A DNA stretch of 19,387 nt from Candidatus Fermentibacterota bacterium. GTDB lineage: Bacteria > Fermentibacterota > Fermentibacteria > Fermentibacterales > Fermentibacteraceae. Positions 1 through 6,907 of this stretch are shown here, in pieces (position 1 is the stretch's first letter; each line of letters starts with the position of its first letter). Both the position numbers and the translations under genes were made by a program. A model generated the notes under the pieces. The model saw only the letters and a list, made by a program, of their open reading frames with translations. It was not told where the DNA came from and searched no databases. Location of the stretch: assembly GCA_012523605.1 (NCBI GenBank), contig JAAYTY010000065.1:1-19387 (forward strand), written 5' to 3'.

Positions 1-268
1 GAAGGAGCGCCTGATAAAGCATCACGGCGTCTCACCGCGCAACTTCCCGCTTTACCTGAAGGAGCAGGAGTTCAGGTATAATCACCGTCACGAGGATCTG
101 TTCTCTATCCTGGTCGCCTTCATCTGCGACCTTGTGCCAAATCTTGAGTAATCACTAATTAATAAACCGCCTCGGCATATGCTGTAGCACGAAATCCAGG
201 CAGGCGGAATATGTAATCACATAGATACCAGAGACATAGGGTTTCTTAAGTTTCTTTAACCTGATACC
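1..268 (+). mobile_element. 3' end of an IS1595-family-like insertion sequence (left part outside window)
   Basis: The segment holds the transposase C-terminus (to 151), an AT-richer tail (152-238) and a terminal inverted repeat at 239-268. Read inward from its outer end on the minus strand, the repeat begins GGTATCAGGTTAAAGAAACT. The same TIR occurs in both orientations at 5015-5184 and 19130-19261. Parts of the tail (AAACCGCC, TAGCACG, TCCAGGC, ATAGATACC) recur in the same order inside the 5015 element, which ties the non-coding copies to this IS. IS1595 elements are known to have TIRs and roughly 8-bp target duplications; the duplication cannot be checked because the left end is missing. 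The IS inserted at the 3' end of the RmlD-like gene and supplies that gene's stop codon. The exact outer boundary is inferred from the shared repeat. Confidence 0.7.
2..151 (+). CDS. IS1595-family (ISXO2-like) transposase, C-terminal fragment
   Basis: Only the last 49 codons are in the window; the gene runs in from the left and stops with TAA at 149-151. The pattern ERLIKHHGVSPRNFPLYLKE, then EFRYNHRHEDLF, matches the end of ISXO2-like DDE transposases, where the final helix region carries LYLKE-x-EFRxNHR followed by a leucine-rich tail. The DDE catalytic residues would lie upstream and cannot be checked, so whether the copy is active is unknown. It is placed directly before the IS right-end repeat, as expected for a complete 3' end. 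Family recognition rests on this short tail only, but the motif is distinctive. Confidence 0.75.
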   Translation, partial: KERLIKHHGVSPRNFPLYLKEQEFRYNHRHEDLFSILVAFICDLVPNLE

Positions 269-1088
269 GAGGGTGCTCCATTGCGATGGAGGCATGGAGA
301 TCGGGGAGGGGGATGCCCCAGCGGATGCCTGCATGAGACGGATCCAGTGTGAGATCGCAGGGGATGCCCGAAGGCCTTCTTCCCAGGCGCGGAAGGTCGG
401 TGATACCAGCGTGTTCCAGAAGGGCTTCCGCGAAGGCCGACCTGGACTGGGACCAGGCCGCCGCGAGTATCACCAGCCCCGAAGCCCTCTGCGTCAACAG
501 GTCGAGGATGACTCCGCCGAACCAGTGTATCGGCGTGTGGTTCCTGAACGAGTCCGTATGCACCTCCTCTACGAGACCCGCGAGGATCTCCTCCGAGAAG
601 GTGGGCCTTTTCGCGCAGGCGCGGCCGAAGAGAACCGAGGTTCTCACTACCGCAGCTCCGGGATGCTCTGCGAGCACCGCACGATCGCCGAGCAGCTTCG
701 TCCATCCGTATAGCGAGAGGGGCACCGCGGGCGACGATTCGGAATAGGGTGGATTTCCGCCGCTGTAAACCAGATCCGTCGAAACATGCACCAGCGGGAT
801 GTTCCTGTGCGCACAGGCTCTCGCCAGATTCCTCGGCCATCGGCAGTTGATCCTCACGGCCGACTCGGGAGTGGTCCTGCAGGCCGATGCCGAGGACAAA
901 GCGGCGGCGTTCACCACCGCATCAGGCCGGAGGAGATCCAGAAGTTCGGAGGGGTCGGATGAGCCGAGATCCGTTCCCCCGCACGAGGGCGGGTCCAGAG
1001 TCGAGATTTCGATGCCTGCCCGCGCGGCAGAGACTCTGCAGAGCACGGTTCCCAGCCGCCCCCTGTGACCCGCGATAAAGAGCTTCAG
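246..1088 (-). CDS. RmlD-like sugar-nucleotide reductase (extended SDR), 3' end altered by IS insertion
   Basis: This is a predicted NAD(P)-dependent reductase of the dTDP-4-dehydrorhamnose reductase type, acting in the cytoplasm on nucleotide sugars. As called it has 280 residues, against about 290-300 for RmlD. The Rossmann motif GHRGRLG lies at residues 7-13, HVSTDLVYSG at 101-110, and the catalytic Y127-x3-K131 (YGWTK) follows. The start is taken as CTG at 1088, which overlaps the upstream thioesterase stop as CTGA; no ATG, GTG or TTG lies close enough to keep the first beta strand. The last residues, after EHPR, are encoded by the terminal repeat of the IS element, so the native C-terminus is probably lost or shortened slightly. 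It is the last gene of the hflK operon. Substrate specificity (rhamnose or another deoxysugar) is inference. Confidence 0.75.
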   Translation of the reverse strand: MKLFIAGHRGRLGTVLCRVSAARAGIEISTLDPPSCGGTDLGSSDPSELLDLLRPDAVVNAAALSSASACRTTPESAVRINCRWPRNLARACAHRNIPLVHVSTDLVYSGGNPPYSESSPAVPLSLYGWTKLLGDRAVLAEHPGAAVVRTSVLFGRACAKRPTFSEEILAGLVEEVHTDSFRNHTPIHWFGGVILDLLTQRASGLVILAAAWSQSRSAFAEALLEHAGITDLPRLGRRPSGIPCDLTLDPSHAGIRWGIPLPDLHASIAMEHPRYQVKET

Positions 1089-1495
1089 CCCTGTCCGCCT
1101 TCCCCGGGAACGGCCAGGAACCGTGCCTCGGCCTCGGCCTTCAGGATTCCCTCCTGTGACAGCCTGGCTCTGGCATCGAGAATCCTGCCGCGCCTCGACA
1201 CGACCTGCGCGCTTATCTCGACAGGCTTTCCCACAAGCACGGGCTTCTTGAACTCGATCCGGAGCGAGGTGGTCGCAGTAGCGCCGGCGAGGCTCATGGT
1301 GGAGTAGGCCATGACTTCGTCGAGCACGGCGGACAGTATGCCCCCGTGGACGATGCCCTCCCACCCCTGATGCTCTCTCCGGGGAATCCAGGTGAGAGAG
1401 CAGGCTCCGTCCCTTCCCTCGGGCTTCAGCCTGAGCCCCGACGGGTTGGACTGGCCGCAGACGAAGCAGTATCCGTCGTTCCTGAAATCCGTCAC
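1085..1495 (-). CDS. Hotdog-fold thioesterase (PaaI/YbgC-like)
   Basis: A 136-residue single-domain hotdog protein, predicted to hydrolyse an acyl-CoA or similar thioester in the cytoplasm. The family signature HQGWEGIVHGGILSAVLDE spans residues 42-60, with the HGG turn at 50-52 and an acidic residue at 59-60 in the long helix; the helix and following strands fit one hotdog domain. The N-terminus carries C10-x2-C13 followed by NPSGL, a short motif often seen before this domain in PaaI-like proteins. The GTG start at 1493-1495 overlaps the hflC TGA as GTGA, so translation is probably coupled. The substrate is not deducible. Its place between HflC and a sugar reductase gives no clear pathway. 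Confidence 0.85.
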   Translation of the reverse strand: MTDFRNDGYCFVCGQSNPSGLRLKPEGRDGACSLTWIPRREHQGWEGIVHGGILSAVLDEVMAYSTMSLAGATATTSLRIEFKKPVLVGKPVEISAQVVSRRGRILDARARLSQEGILKAEAEARFLAVPGEGGQG

Positions 1496-2586
1496 CTCAG
1501 ATCACCGGGCCTGCCGACCAGGTACTGGAAGATTCCGCCGCTCGTACTCGTGACTATCCTGTCGTCCGCGCCCATAACCTCGCTCATGGTTTCGAGCGAT
1601 CTCTGGAAGCGGTAGAAGTCGGGGAACGAACTGTATGCCGACGCGTAGATGGCTGCGGCGGCGCTGTCCGCGGCTCCCCGGATCGTGAGGGAAGTCATGG
1701 TTGCGCCAGCCAGTATCGAGTCCACTTCCAGGTCGGTTCCCGCCACGATGTTGGCCGCCACCCTGCGGCCTTCGGCCCTGTACCGGGTTGATATGCGGTT
1801 GCGCTCGGCCTGCATGCGTGCGAAAACGGCCTGCTGGTTCTCTGCAGGCAGGTCGGCCCTCTTGATCCGGACATCGACCAGGTAGATCCCGTACTCCAGG
1901 AGCATCTGCCTGCAGGTCCTCGCGACCCTGTCCATAATGGCGATTCTGCCCTGCCCCTCCGGCACCCTCACGAGACTGACGTCCTCGCTCAGCTCGCCCT
2001 CTTCCATCACGAGATCGCCGAGCGTGTCCGAGTAGGATATGCTGTTGACAAGCCTGACATAGTCGCCCAGCCCGATCGGGCTGTTGGTGCTTCTCACTAT
2101 GTGGATGAGGTTGCTCCGCCCCAGCTCCTGCCTCAGCACCGAGTAGACAATGTCGTCTATCCTTGATCTCGCGGCCCCCTCGGTCTGGATGCTCCTCAGG
2201 AACAGGAGCGGGTTGATGATCCTCCAACGGGCGTAGCAGTCAACCTGGATGTGCTTCTTGTCCATGGTCACGACGTCGGCGGGCTCGTCGTCGTATTCCA
2301 TGATGCGGTCGTCGAACACCCTGACCTGCTGAAGCAGGGGAACCTTGAAATAGAGGCCCGGCCCGTGCGAGACAGCCACGTCGGGCGCATTGACCTCCAT
2401 CCATGACTCGATCTCTTCCATCTGCTCCGGCGTCCTGTCGCCGACTATCACCCTGACGGGTCTGCCGAACTGGAGGATCACCGCCTGCTCCGTCTCGCTT
2501 ATGACGAACAGCGAGCCGGACAGCACGAGGAAGGCGACCAGCAGGAGTGACGCCGTGACGAGCTGCCTGATCCTCCTCATCATCAC
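1492..2586 (-). CDS. hflC: HflC-like SPFH/band 7 membrane protein
   Basis: An SPFH (stomatin/prohibitin/flotillin/HflKC) family protein of 364 residues. One N-terminal membrane anchor (about 8-29) is followed by the band 7 domain starting SETEQAVILQFGRPV. HflK and HflC together form a periplasm-facing complex that modulates the FtsH protease in well-studied bacteria. The gene directly follows a second SPFH gene, the usual hflK-hflC order. Compared with the typical spacing between GRPV and PGLYFKVP, this protein carries an extra acidic stretch of about 25 residues (roughly 47-72, containing EQMEEIESWMEV). The start is GTG at 2586 (GTGA overlap with the hflK stop), or one of the ATG codons at 2583 and 2580. 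FtsH is not in the window, so the partner is inferred. Confidence 0.85.
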   Translation of the reverse strand: MMMRRIRQLVTASLLLVAFLVLSGSLFVISETEQAVILQFGRPVRVIVGDRTPEQMEEIESWMEVNAPDVAVSHGPGLYFKVPLLQQVRVFDDRIMEYDDEPADVVTMDKKHIQVDCYARWRIINPLLFLRSIQTEGAARSRIDDIVYSVLRQELGRSNLIHIVRSTNSPIGLGDYVRLVNSISYSDTLGDLVMEEGELSEDVSLVRVPEGQGRIAIMDRVARTCRQMLLEYGIYLVDVRIKRADLPAENQQAVFARMQAERNRISTRYRAEGRRVAANIVAGTDLEVDSILAGATMTSLTIRGAADSAAAAIYASAYSSFPDFYRFQRSLETMSEVMGADDRIVTSTSGGIFQYLVGRPGDLR

Positions 2587-3545
2587 TGCCCCTCCGACAG
2601 GTTGTAATGGGTCAGCGCTCCGGCGTCTCCATCCACGATGGTGATGGACACCGCCGAGAGGACCGCCTCGAGCGTCTCGAGGTGCAGCCTGGTCGCAGTC
2701 ACACCGGGCGCACGCGCATACTCCGACGCCACTGCGGCGAACCTGCTGGCCTCCCCCATCGCCTCGCCCACTCTCATGGCCTGGTAGCCGAGGGCCTCGT
2801 TCACCATGCGCACCGAGTCGGCAAGAGCCGACGGCAGGACGTCGTTCCTGTAGGCCTGAGCCTCGTTGATGTACGCCTGCATGTCCTCGCGGGCGGTGGC
2901 GACGTCCTTGAACGAGGAGGAGACCTGCGAGGGCGGCTGAACGTCCATGAGCTGCACCGCCACTATGTCGATGCCCATGCCGTAGGAATCGCTCATCTGC
3001 TGCACCTGGTCGGCGATGCGGATCTGCATGTCGGCCTTGCCGGTGGTCAGGACCGCGTCTATCGCGTTGTCTCCGATCACCTGTCTGATGACCGCTTCGG
3101 CGATGTCCCTCAGCGCCTCTTCGGGCGCCCTCAGGTTGAACAGGTAGGCATGTGCGTCGGAGATCCTATACTGAACTATCGCCGCGACATTGATGATGTT
3201 CTCGTCCCCGGTGAGCATCTGGCCTTCGCTGAGCATCTCCTGGTCGTTCTCGAAGCTGATGAACTCCGGAGGCGGGCCGTCGTCGATGGTTCTGAAACCT
3301 ATCTCTACTCTCTGGACAACATTCACGGCCGGAGTGTACACCCGTTGCACGGGCCAGGGCATCTTGAGATGGAGGCCCGGGCCGGTAGTCGCCGTATGCC
3401 TGCCCAGAGTGAGGACTATACCCTCCTCCTCGGGACCGACTATGTAGAGCGGGCCGCCGAACAACAGCCATACCAGCCCGAGAACCACCAGGATGGCTGT
3501 CAGGAGCCTTCTGATGTGGTCAACCGGTGACAATACTAATCTCAA
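2583..3545 (-). CDS. hflK: HflK-like SPFH/band 7 membrane protein
   Basis: The first SPFH protein of the pair and first gene of the operon. It has a single membrane segment near residues 13-31 (LLTAILVVLGLVWLLFGGPL), then the band 7 domain beginning VGPEEEGIVLTLGRH and continuing through PGLHLKMPWPVQRV and the ALRDIAEAVIRQVIG helix. The glycine-rich N-terminus of E. coli HflK is absent. An ATG at 3569 is possible (328 residues), but it has no ribosome-binding site. The next in-frame candidate, TTG at 3543-3545, sits 5 bases after a strong AAAGGAGGA sequence and gives 320 residues, so I prefer it. The product should pair with HflC to control FtsH. The stop overlaps the hflC start. Confidence 0.82.
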   Translation of the reverse strand: MRLVLSPVDHIRRLLTAILVVLGLVWLLFGGPLYIVGPEEEGIVLTLGRHTATTGPGLHLKMPWPVQRVYTPAVNVVQRVEIGFRTIDDGPPPEFISFENDQEMLSEGQMLTGDENIINVAAIVQYRISDAHAYLFNLRAPEEALRDIAEAVIRQVIGDNAIDAVLTTGKADMQIRIADQVQQMSDSYGMGIDIVAVQLMDVQPPSQVSSSFKDVATAREDMQAYINEAQAYRNDVLPSALADSVRMVNEALGYQAMRVGEAMGEASRFAAVASEYARAPGVTATRLHLETLEAVLSAVSITIVDGDAGALTHYNLSEGQ

Positions 3546-3656
3546 TTCGCTCCTCCTTTCCTCCGACATGGATATACCACATGCCGGGCGGCAGGTAGAA
3601 TGGCTGTACGCATCCGGGCCTGACGGGGTTATGTTAATCTTTCTGAAGAAGGGCAG

Positions 3657-5006
3657 ATGATGGTCACAGTGCTCGGCCGGGGAACCGTGCTTGTGGTCGA
3701 CAAGGACGCGGGCAGGGCCTCGAAGGTGGCGGAAGCCGTGTCCGCCGGAGGCTATATGACCATCACCGAGCCGTCGGGCCGCTCGGCCCTGCGAAGGGTC
3801 AGCTCCAGGTCTGTCAACGTACTAGCCGTCTCGTCAGACCTCCCCGACATGCTGATGACCACATTCCTGGATTCGCTCCGCAGGGCGAATCTCGCCGCGG
3901 GAGTGTTCATCTACGGCAGGAACATCTCAGCGGAGGATGCGGTTGCCTGGATGAAGAGCGGCGCCGTGGACATCCTCCTCGACGTTGAGAACGCCCAGGC
4001 CATAAGGGACGTGGTCTCACGCGCCTTCACCCTTTCCGCGAGATCGTTCGTCGAGGCTTCGGCGCAGTCGGCGGAGAAGCCCGAGCAGGCCTTCCTCTAT
4101 CGCTCGCGCTCCATGGAGGACCTGATGACGAAGGTCAGACGGGTCGCCCCCGTGAAGGCAACCGTGCTGATAACGGGAGAGAGCGGCACCGGCAAGGACG
4201 TCCTGGCCAGACAGATCCACGCTCTGAGCGGTCGGAGGGGGCTCTATCTCGCTCTGAACTGCGCGGCCATTCCCGAGACCCTCCTCGAAGACGAGCTCTT
4301 CGGCCACGAGAAGGGTGCCTTCACAGGCGCGGACAGGATGAGGGAGGGCAGGTTCGAAGCCGCCGCCGGGGGAACACTGCTTCTTGACGAGATCGGGGAG
4401 ATACCTCCGGCCACGCAGGTCAAGCTTCTGCGGGCGCTGGAGGAGGAGAAAGTCACGAGGCTGGGCGGGAACACGCCGGTGCCCACGGACGCGAGGCTCA
4501 TTGCCGCGACCAACAGCGATCTCCTGGAGAGGGTCCGCGAAGGCACCTTCAGGGAGGATTTGTTCTACAGGCTGAAAGTAGTCGAACTGCACATACCGCC
4601 GCTGAGGGCTCGGAAGCAGGACATCCCTCTGCTGGTCATGGCCTTCCTCAGGCAGTCGGCGGAGAAGCACGGGCTCCCCATCCCTCTGATCGAGCAGGAC
4701 GCCCTCCAGGCGATGATCTCCTACTCGTGGCCGGGCAACGTGCGCCAGCTCAAGAATCTCGTGGAAAGCCTGCTGATAACTTCGGGGGAGAGGATAACCG
4801 CCTCTGATCTGCCTGCCGAGATCACCGGCATCCCTCTGGCCGGGACTGCGAAGATCGAGCTCAATCTCCCCATGACCATAGACGAGATAGAAGACGTGGT
4901 CATAGACAAGACGCTCGAGCTGACGGGCGGGAACCGCACAAGGGCGGCGGAACTCCTCGGCCTGGGCCGCAGAACACTCCAGCGCCGCCTCGGTGGCTCG
5001 GGGTGA
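3657..5006 (+). CDS. Sigma-54-dependent transcriptional activator (NtrC family) with degenerate receiver
   Basis: A 449-residue activator with a receiver-like domain (about 9-125), AAA+ domain (about 150-385) and a C-terminal Fis-type helix-turn-helix (about 415-446, NRTRAAELLGLGRRTLQRRL). The AAA+ part is complete: Walker A GESGTGKD at 174-181, GAFTGA at 220-225 for contact with sigma-54, and Walker B LLLDE at 241-245. The receiver keeps acidic residues D15 and D17, but the phosphoacceptor position three residues before L62-P63 is S59. The conserved lysine (KPF in relatives) is replaced, with VDILLDVEN in its place. It therefore probably does not accept phosphate from a histidine kinase. The ATG at 3657 follows GAAGAAGGGCAG. 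It is divergent from hflK, so regulation of that operon is possible, but I found no clear sigma-54 promoter. Confidence 0.9.
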   Translation: MMVTVLGRGTVLVVDKDAGRASKVAEAVSAGGYMTITEPSGRSALRRVSSRSVNVLAVSSDLPDMLMTTFLDSLRRANLAAGVFIYGRNISAEDAVAWMKSGAVDILLDVENAQAIRDVVSRAFTLSARSFVEASAQSAEKPEQAFLYRSRSMEDLMTKVRRVAPVKATVLITGESGTGKDVLARQIHALSGRRGLYLALNCAAIPETLLEDELFGHEKGAFTGADRMREGRFEAAAGGTLLLDEIGEIPPATQVKLLRALEEEKVTRLGGNTPVPTDARLIAATNSDLLERVREGTFREDLFYRLKVVELHIPPLRARKQDIPLLVMAFLRQSAEKHGLPIPLIEQDALQAMISYSWPGNVRQLKNLVESLLITSGERITASDLPAEITGIPLAGTAKIELNLPMTIDEIEDVVIDKTLELTGGNRTRAAELLGLGRRTLQRRLGGSG

Positions 5007-5183
5007 CGGTGACAGTATCAGGTTAAAGAAACTTTAGAAACCGCCGCAGCATTTACTATAGCACGGAACCTCCAGGCTGCTTGTATTTCGCAAGTACTTT
5101 CGAGTAAAATAGATACCGGTTTCTAAAGTTTCTTAAACCTGATCTGATCGAAAACAGGTTTCTCAAGTTTCTTTAACCTGACA
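5007..5183. other. Convergent intergenic gap occupied by the TIR element
   Basis: The gap between the convergent regulator and carbamoyltransferase genes is almost entirely the repeat element at 5015-5184. Only eight bases separate the regulator stop codon from the first TIR. No further gene is visible. The AT-rich composition contrasts with the flanking GC-rich genes. Confidence 0.7.
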
Positions 5184-5184
5184 C
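5015..5184. mobile_element. MITE-like non-autonomous IS1595-type element with an extra third TIR
   Basis: The left TIR at 5015-5042 (GTATCAGGTTAAAGAAACTT, then TAGAAACC) faces an inverted copy at 5118-5143, giving a unit of about 129 bp. A further inverted copy at 5157-5184 lies 13 bases beyond. The third copy is closer to the TIR sequences at 239-268 and 19234-19261 than the middle one is, so the array looks like a nested or partly duplicated element. There is no open reading frame of note inside. Internal blocks (AAACCGCC, TAGCACG, TCCAGGC, ATAGATACC) match the tail of the IS at 152-235. I see no direct 8-bp target duplication at either possible pair of ends. The outer end of the third copy abuts the carbamoyltransferase stop codon. 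Confidence 0.65.
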
Positions 5185-6905
5185 TATCTGGCGCGCAGGA
5201 TTTCTGCAGCGGGACGTTTCGCCACCAGGAAGGGCGGAATGACCAGCGCGTCGATCCCGGTGCCGTAGAAGCAGCGGATGGCGTCCGAGGGAGACTCCAC
5301 TATCGGCTCGCCCTTCACGTTGTAAGAGGTGTTGAGCACGACGGGAACCCCCGTAAGCCGGCCGAAGGCCTCGATAACGTCATAGTAGAACGGATTGGAT
5401 TCGCGGGGAACCGTCTGCACCCTCGCAGTGCCGTCCACGTGCGTGACCGCGGGAATCTCCTCCGCCTTCGGCGGCGGCACTCTGTAGGTACTGATCATGA
5501 ATCGCGACCTGACACAGCCCTCGAAGTACTCGCCAGCCCTCTCCTCCAGTACCGCGGGGGCGAAGGGCCTGAAGGCTTCGCGCTGCTTCACGACGCTGTT
5601 CACCAGGTCCTTCATGTCGGCCCTCCGCGGGTCCGCCAGGATGGACCTGTTGCCGAGGGCTCTGGGACCGAACTCCATCCTGCCCTGGAAGAGCCCGACG
5701 ACCATCCCCTTCTCGACGAGCCTCGCTGCGACCTCAACCAGGCGCTCGGGCCTCGCGAAGGTGAGCTTCGACTGCGCCAGCGCAGACTCCACGGCCTGCT
5801 CCGAGTATCCGGGGCCCAGGTACATGTCGGACGGACTCTCGAGAGGAACGCCGGGGAACTCCGAGAGGTGGACGGATACCGCAGCCCCGACGGAGGTTCC
5901 TGCGTCGTGCGGGGCCGGCAGAGGAAAGACCTCCTCGAATCCCGCCTCGCGCTCGATCAGGCCGTTCATGACGCAGTTGAGGCCTACTCCACCCGATATC
6001 ACAAGCCTGTCCCGCCCGGTCTTCTCACGGAGAAGCCTGGCCAGCGCGAGACCCAGCTCGTCCAGAGCCCGCTGGGCAGAGCAGGCGACGTTCTCGTGCC
6101 TGGATACGACAGGCTCGCCCTTCCCCCTGGGGGAACCGATCAGTTCAAGCACGGAGTCCGAGAAGCGTGCATGATGGACGCCGCGGTGGACATCCAGCAT
6201 CCTCGTATCCAGCCTTATGCCACCCCTGCCGTCTGTGCAGAGCATTCTCCGAAACAGGTCGATGAACTCGGGCTGACCGTAGCTCGACAGCCCCATGACC
6301 TTGTATTCGTCGCTGTCGGGTGCGAAGCCCAGATGTCTAGTGAGGGTGCTGTAGAACACCCCGGGGGAGTTCGGATACCTCGATCCCGCCAGGCGGCGAA
6401 GTTTGCCCCCCTCGATGGAGCCGAGCAGGCTCGTATCCCTCTCTCCCACTCCATCCATCGTCAGCACAGCGCAGGAGTCGAACCCGGAGCAATACCATGC
6501 TGCAAGTGCATGCGCAACATGATGTTCTACGAAATGCAGCTTCGCTCTCAGCGAGGGGCCCAGATGCTCGGAGAGCTTCGAGCCGATTCCCGCCATCTTT
6601 CTCGCGCCGGCGAGCTGTCCGGCCAGGAATGCCGCGCCCCCGGGTCTGAGAATGTAGTTCCTGCTGTACTGGAGGTTCTCCCTGAAGACGAGCCCCGGCA
6701 GCATGTAGTAGGCCACATGGTCGATGTCGCGGGCTTCCATGCCGGCCTGCTTCAACGCGAAGTCGATGGCCATTGCAGGATAATCGGCGTAGTGCTTGAT
6801 GCGCCTGAACCTCTCCTCTTCGGCCGCCGCGACGAGCCTGCCGTCGACGATCAGCGCCGCAGCCGCATCGTGCTTGTAGCAGTTCAGACCGAGTACCGCA
6901 GGCAT
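5184..6905 (-). CDS. NodU/CmcH-family carbamoyltransferase
   Basis: A predicted O-carbamoyltransferase of 573 residues, the usual family size, transferring a carbamoyl group from carbamoyl phosphate to a sugar or antibiotic hydroxyl. The N-terminal Kae1-like domain shows KHDAAAALIVDGRL (11-24), EEERFRR (29-35), the metal-binding HHVAH at 128-132 and MDGVGE at 150-155. The C-terminal domain has GRMEFGPRALGNRSILADPR near 400-420, REAFRPFAPAVLEE, and LNTSYNVKGEPIVESP. The ATG at 6905 begins MPAVLGLNCYKHDAA and lies two bases after the stop of the GT2 gene. Next to a glycosyltransferase, it most likely carbamoylates a surface glycan or glycolipid; the acceptor is unknown. Its TAG stop touches the terminal repeat of the adjoining MITE-like element. 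Confidence 0.9.
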   Translation of the reverse strand: MPAVLGLNCYKHDAAAALIVDGRLVAAAEEERFRRIKHYADYPAMAIDFALKQAGMEARDIDHVAYYMLPGLVFRENLQYSRNYILRPGGAAFLAGQLAGARKMAGIGSKLSEHLGPSLRAKLHFVEHHVAHALAAWYCSGFDSCAVLTMDGVGERDTSLLGSIEGGKLRRLAGSRYPNSPGVFYSTLTRHLGFAPDSDEYKVMGLSSYGQPEFIDLFRRMLCTDGRGGIRLDTRMLDVHRGVHHARFSDSVLELIGSPRGKGEPVVSRHENVACSAQRALDELGLALARLLREKTGRDRLVISGGVGLNCVMNGLIEREAGFEEVFPLPAPHDAGTSVGAAVSVHLSEFPGVPLESPSDMYLGPGYSEQAVESALAQSKLTFARPERLVEVAARLVEKGMVVGLFQGRMEFGPRALGNRSILADPRRADMKDLVNSVVKQREAFRPFAPAVLEERAGEYFEGCVRSRFMISTYRVPPPKAEEIPAVTHVDGTARVQTVPRESNPFYYDVIEAFGRLTGVPVVLNTSYNVKGEPIVESPSDAIRCFYGTGIDALVIPPFLVAKRPAAEILRAR

Positions 6906-6907
6906 CG

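Noticed and set aside
2607..3530. A 307-codon frame antisense to hflK, rich in histidine and glycine
   Set aside because: It is a mirror of SPFH coding sequence; no start signal or family resemblance.
3571..3656. Sigma-54 or sigma-70 promoter in the divergent hflK-regulator gap
   Set aside because: A TATATC and a TATGTT are present, but no -35 or GG/GC sigma-54 pair at correct spacing could be found.
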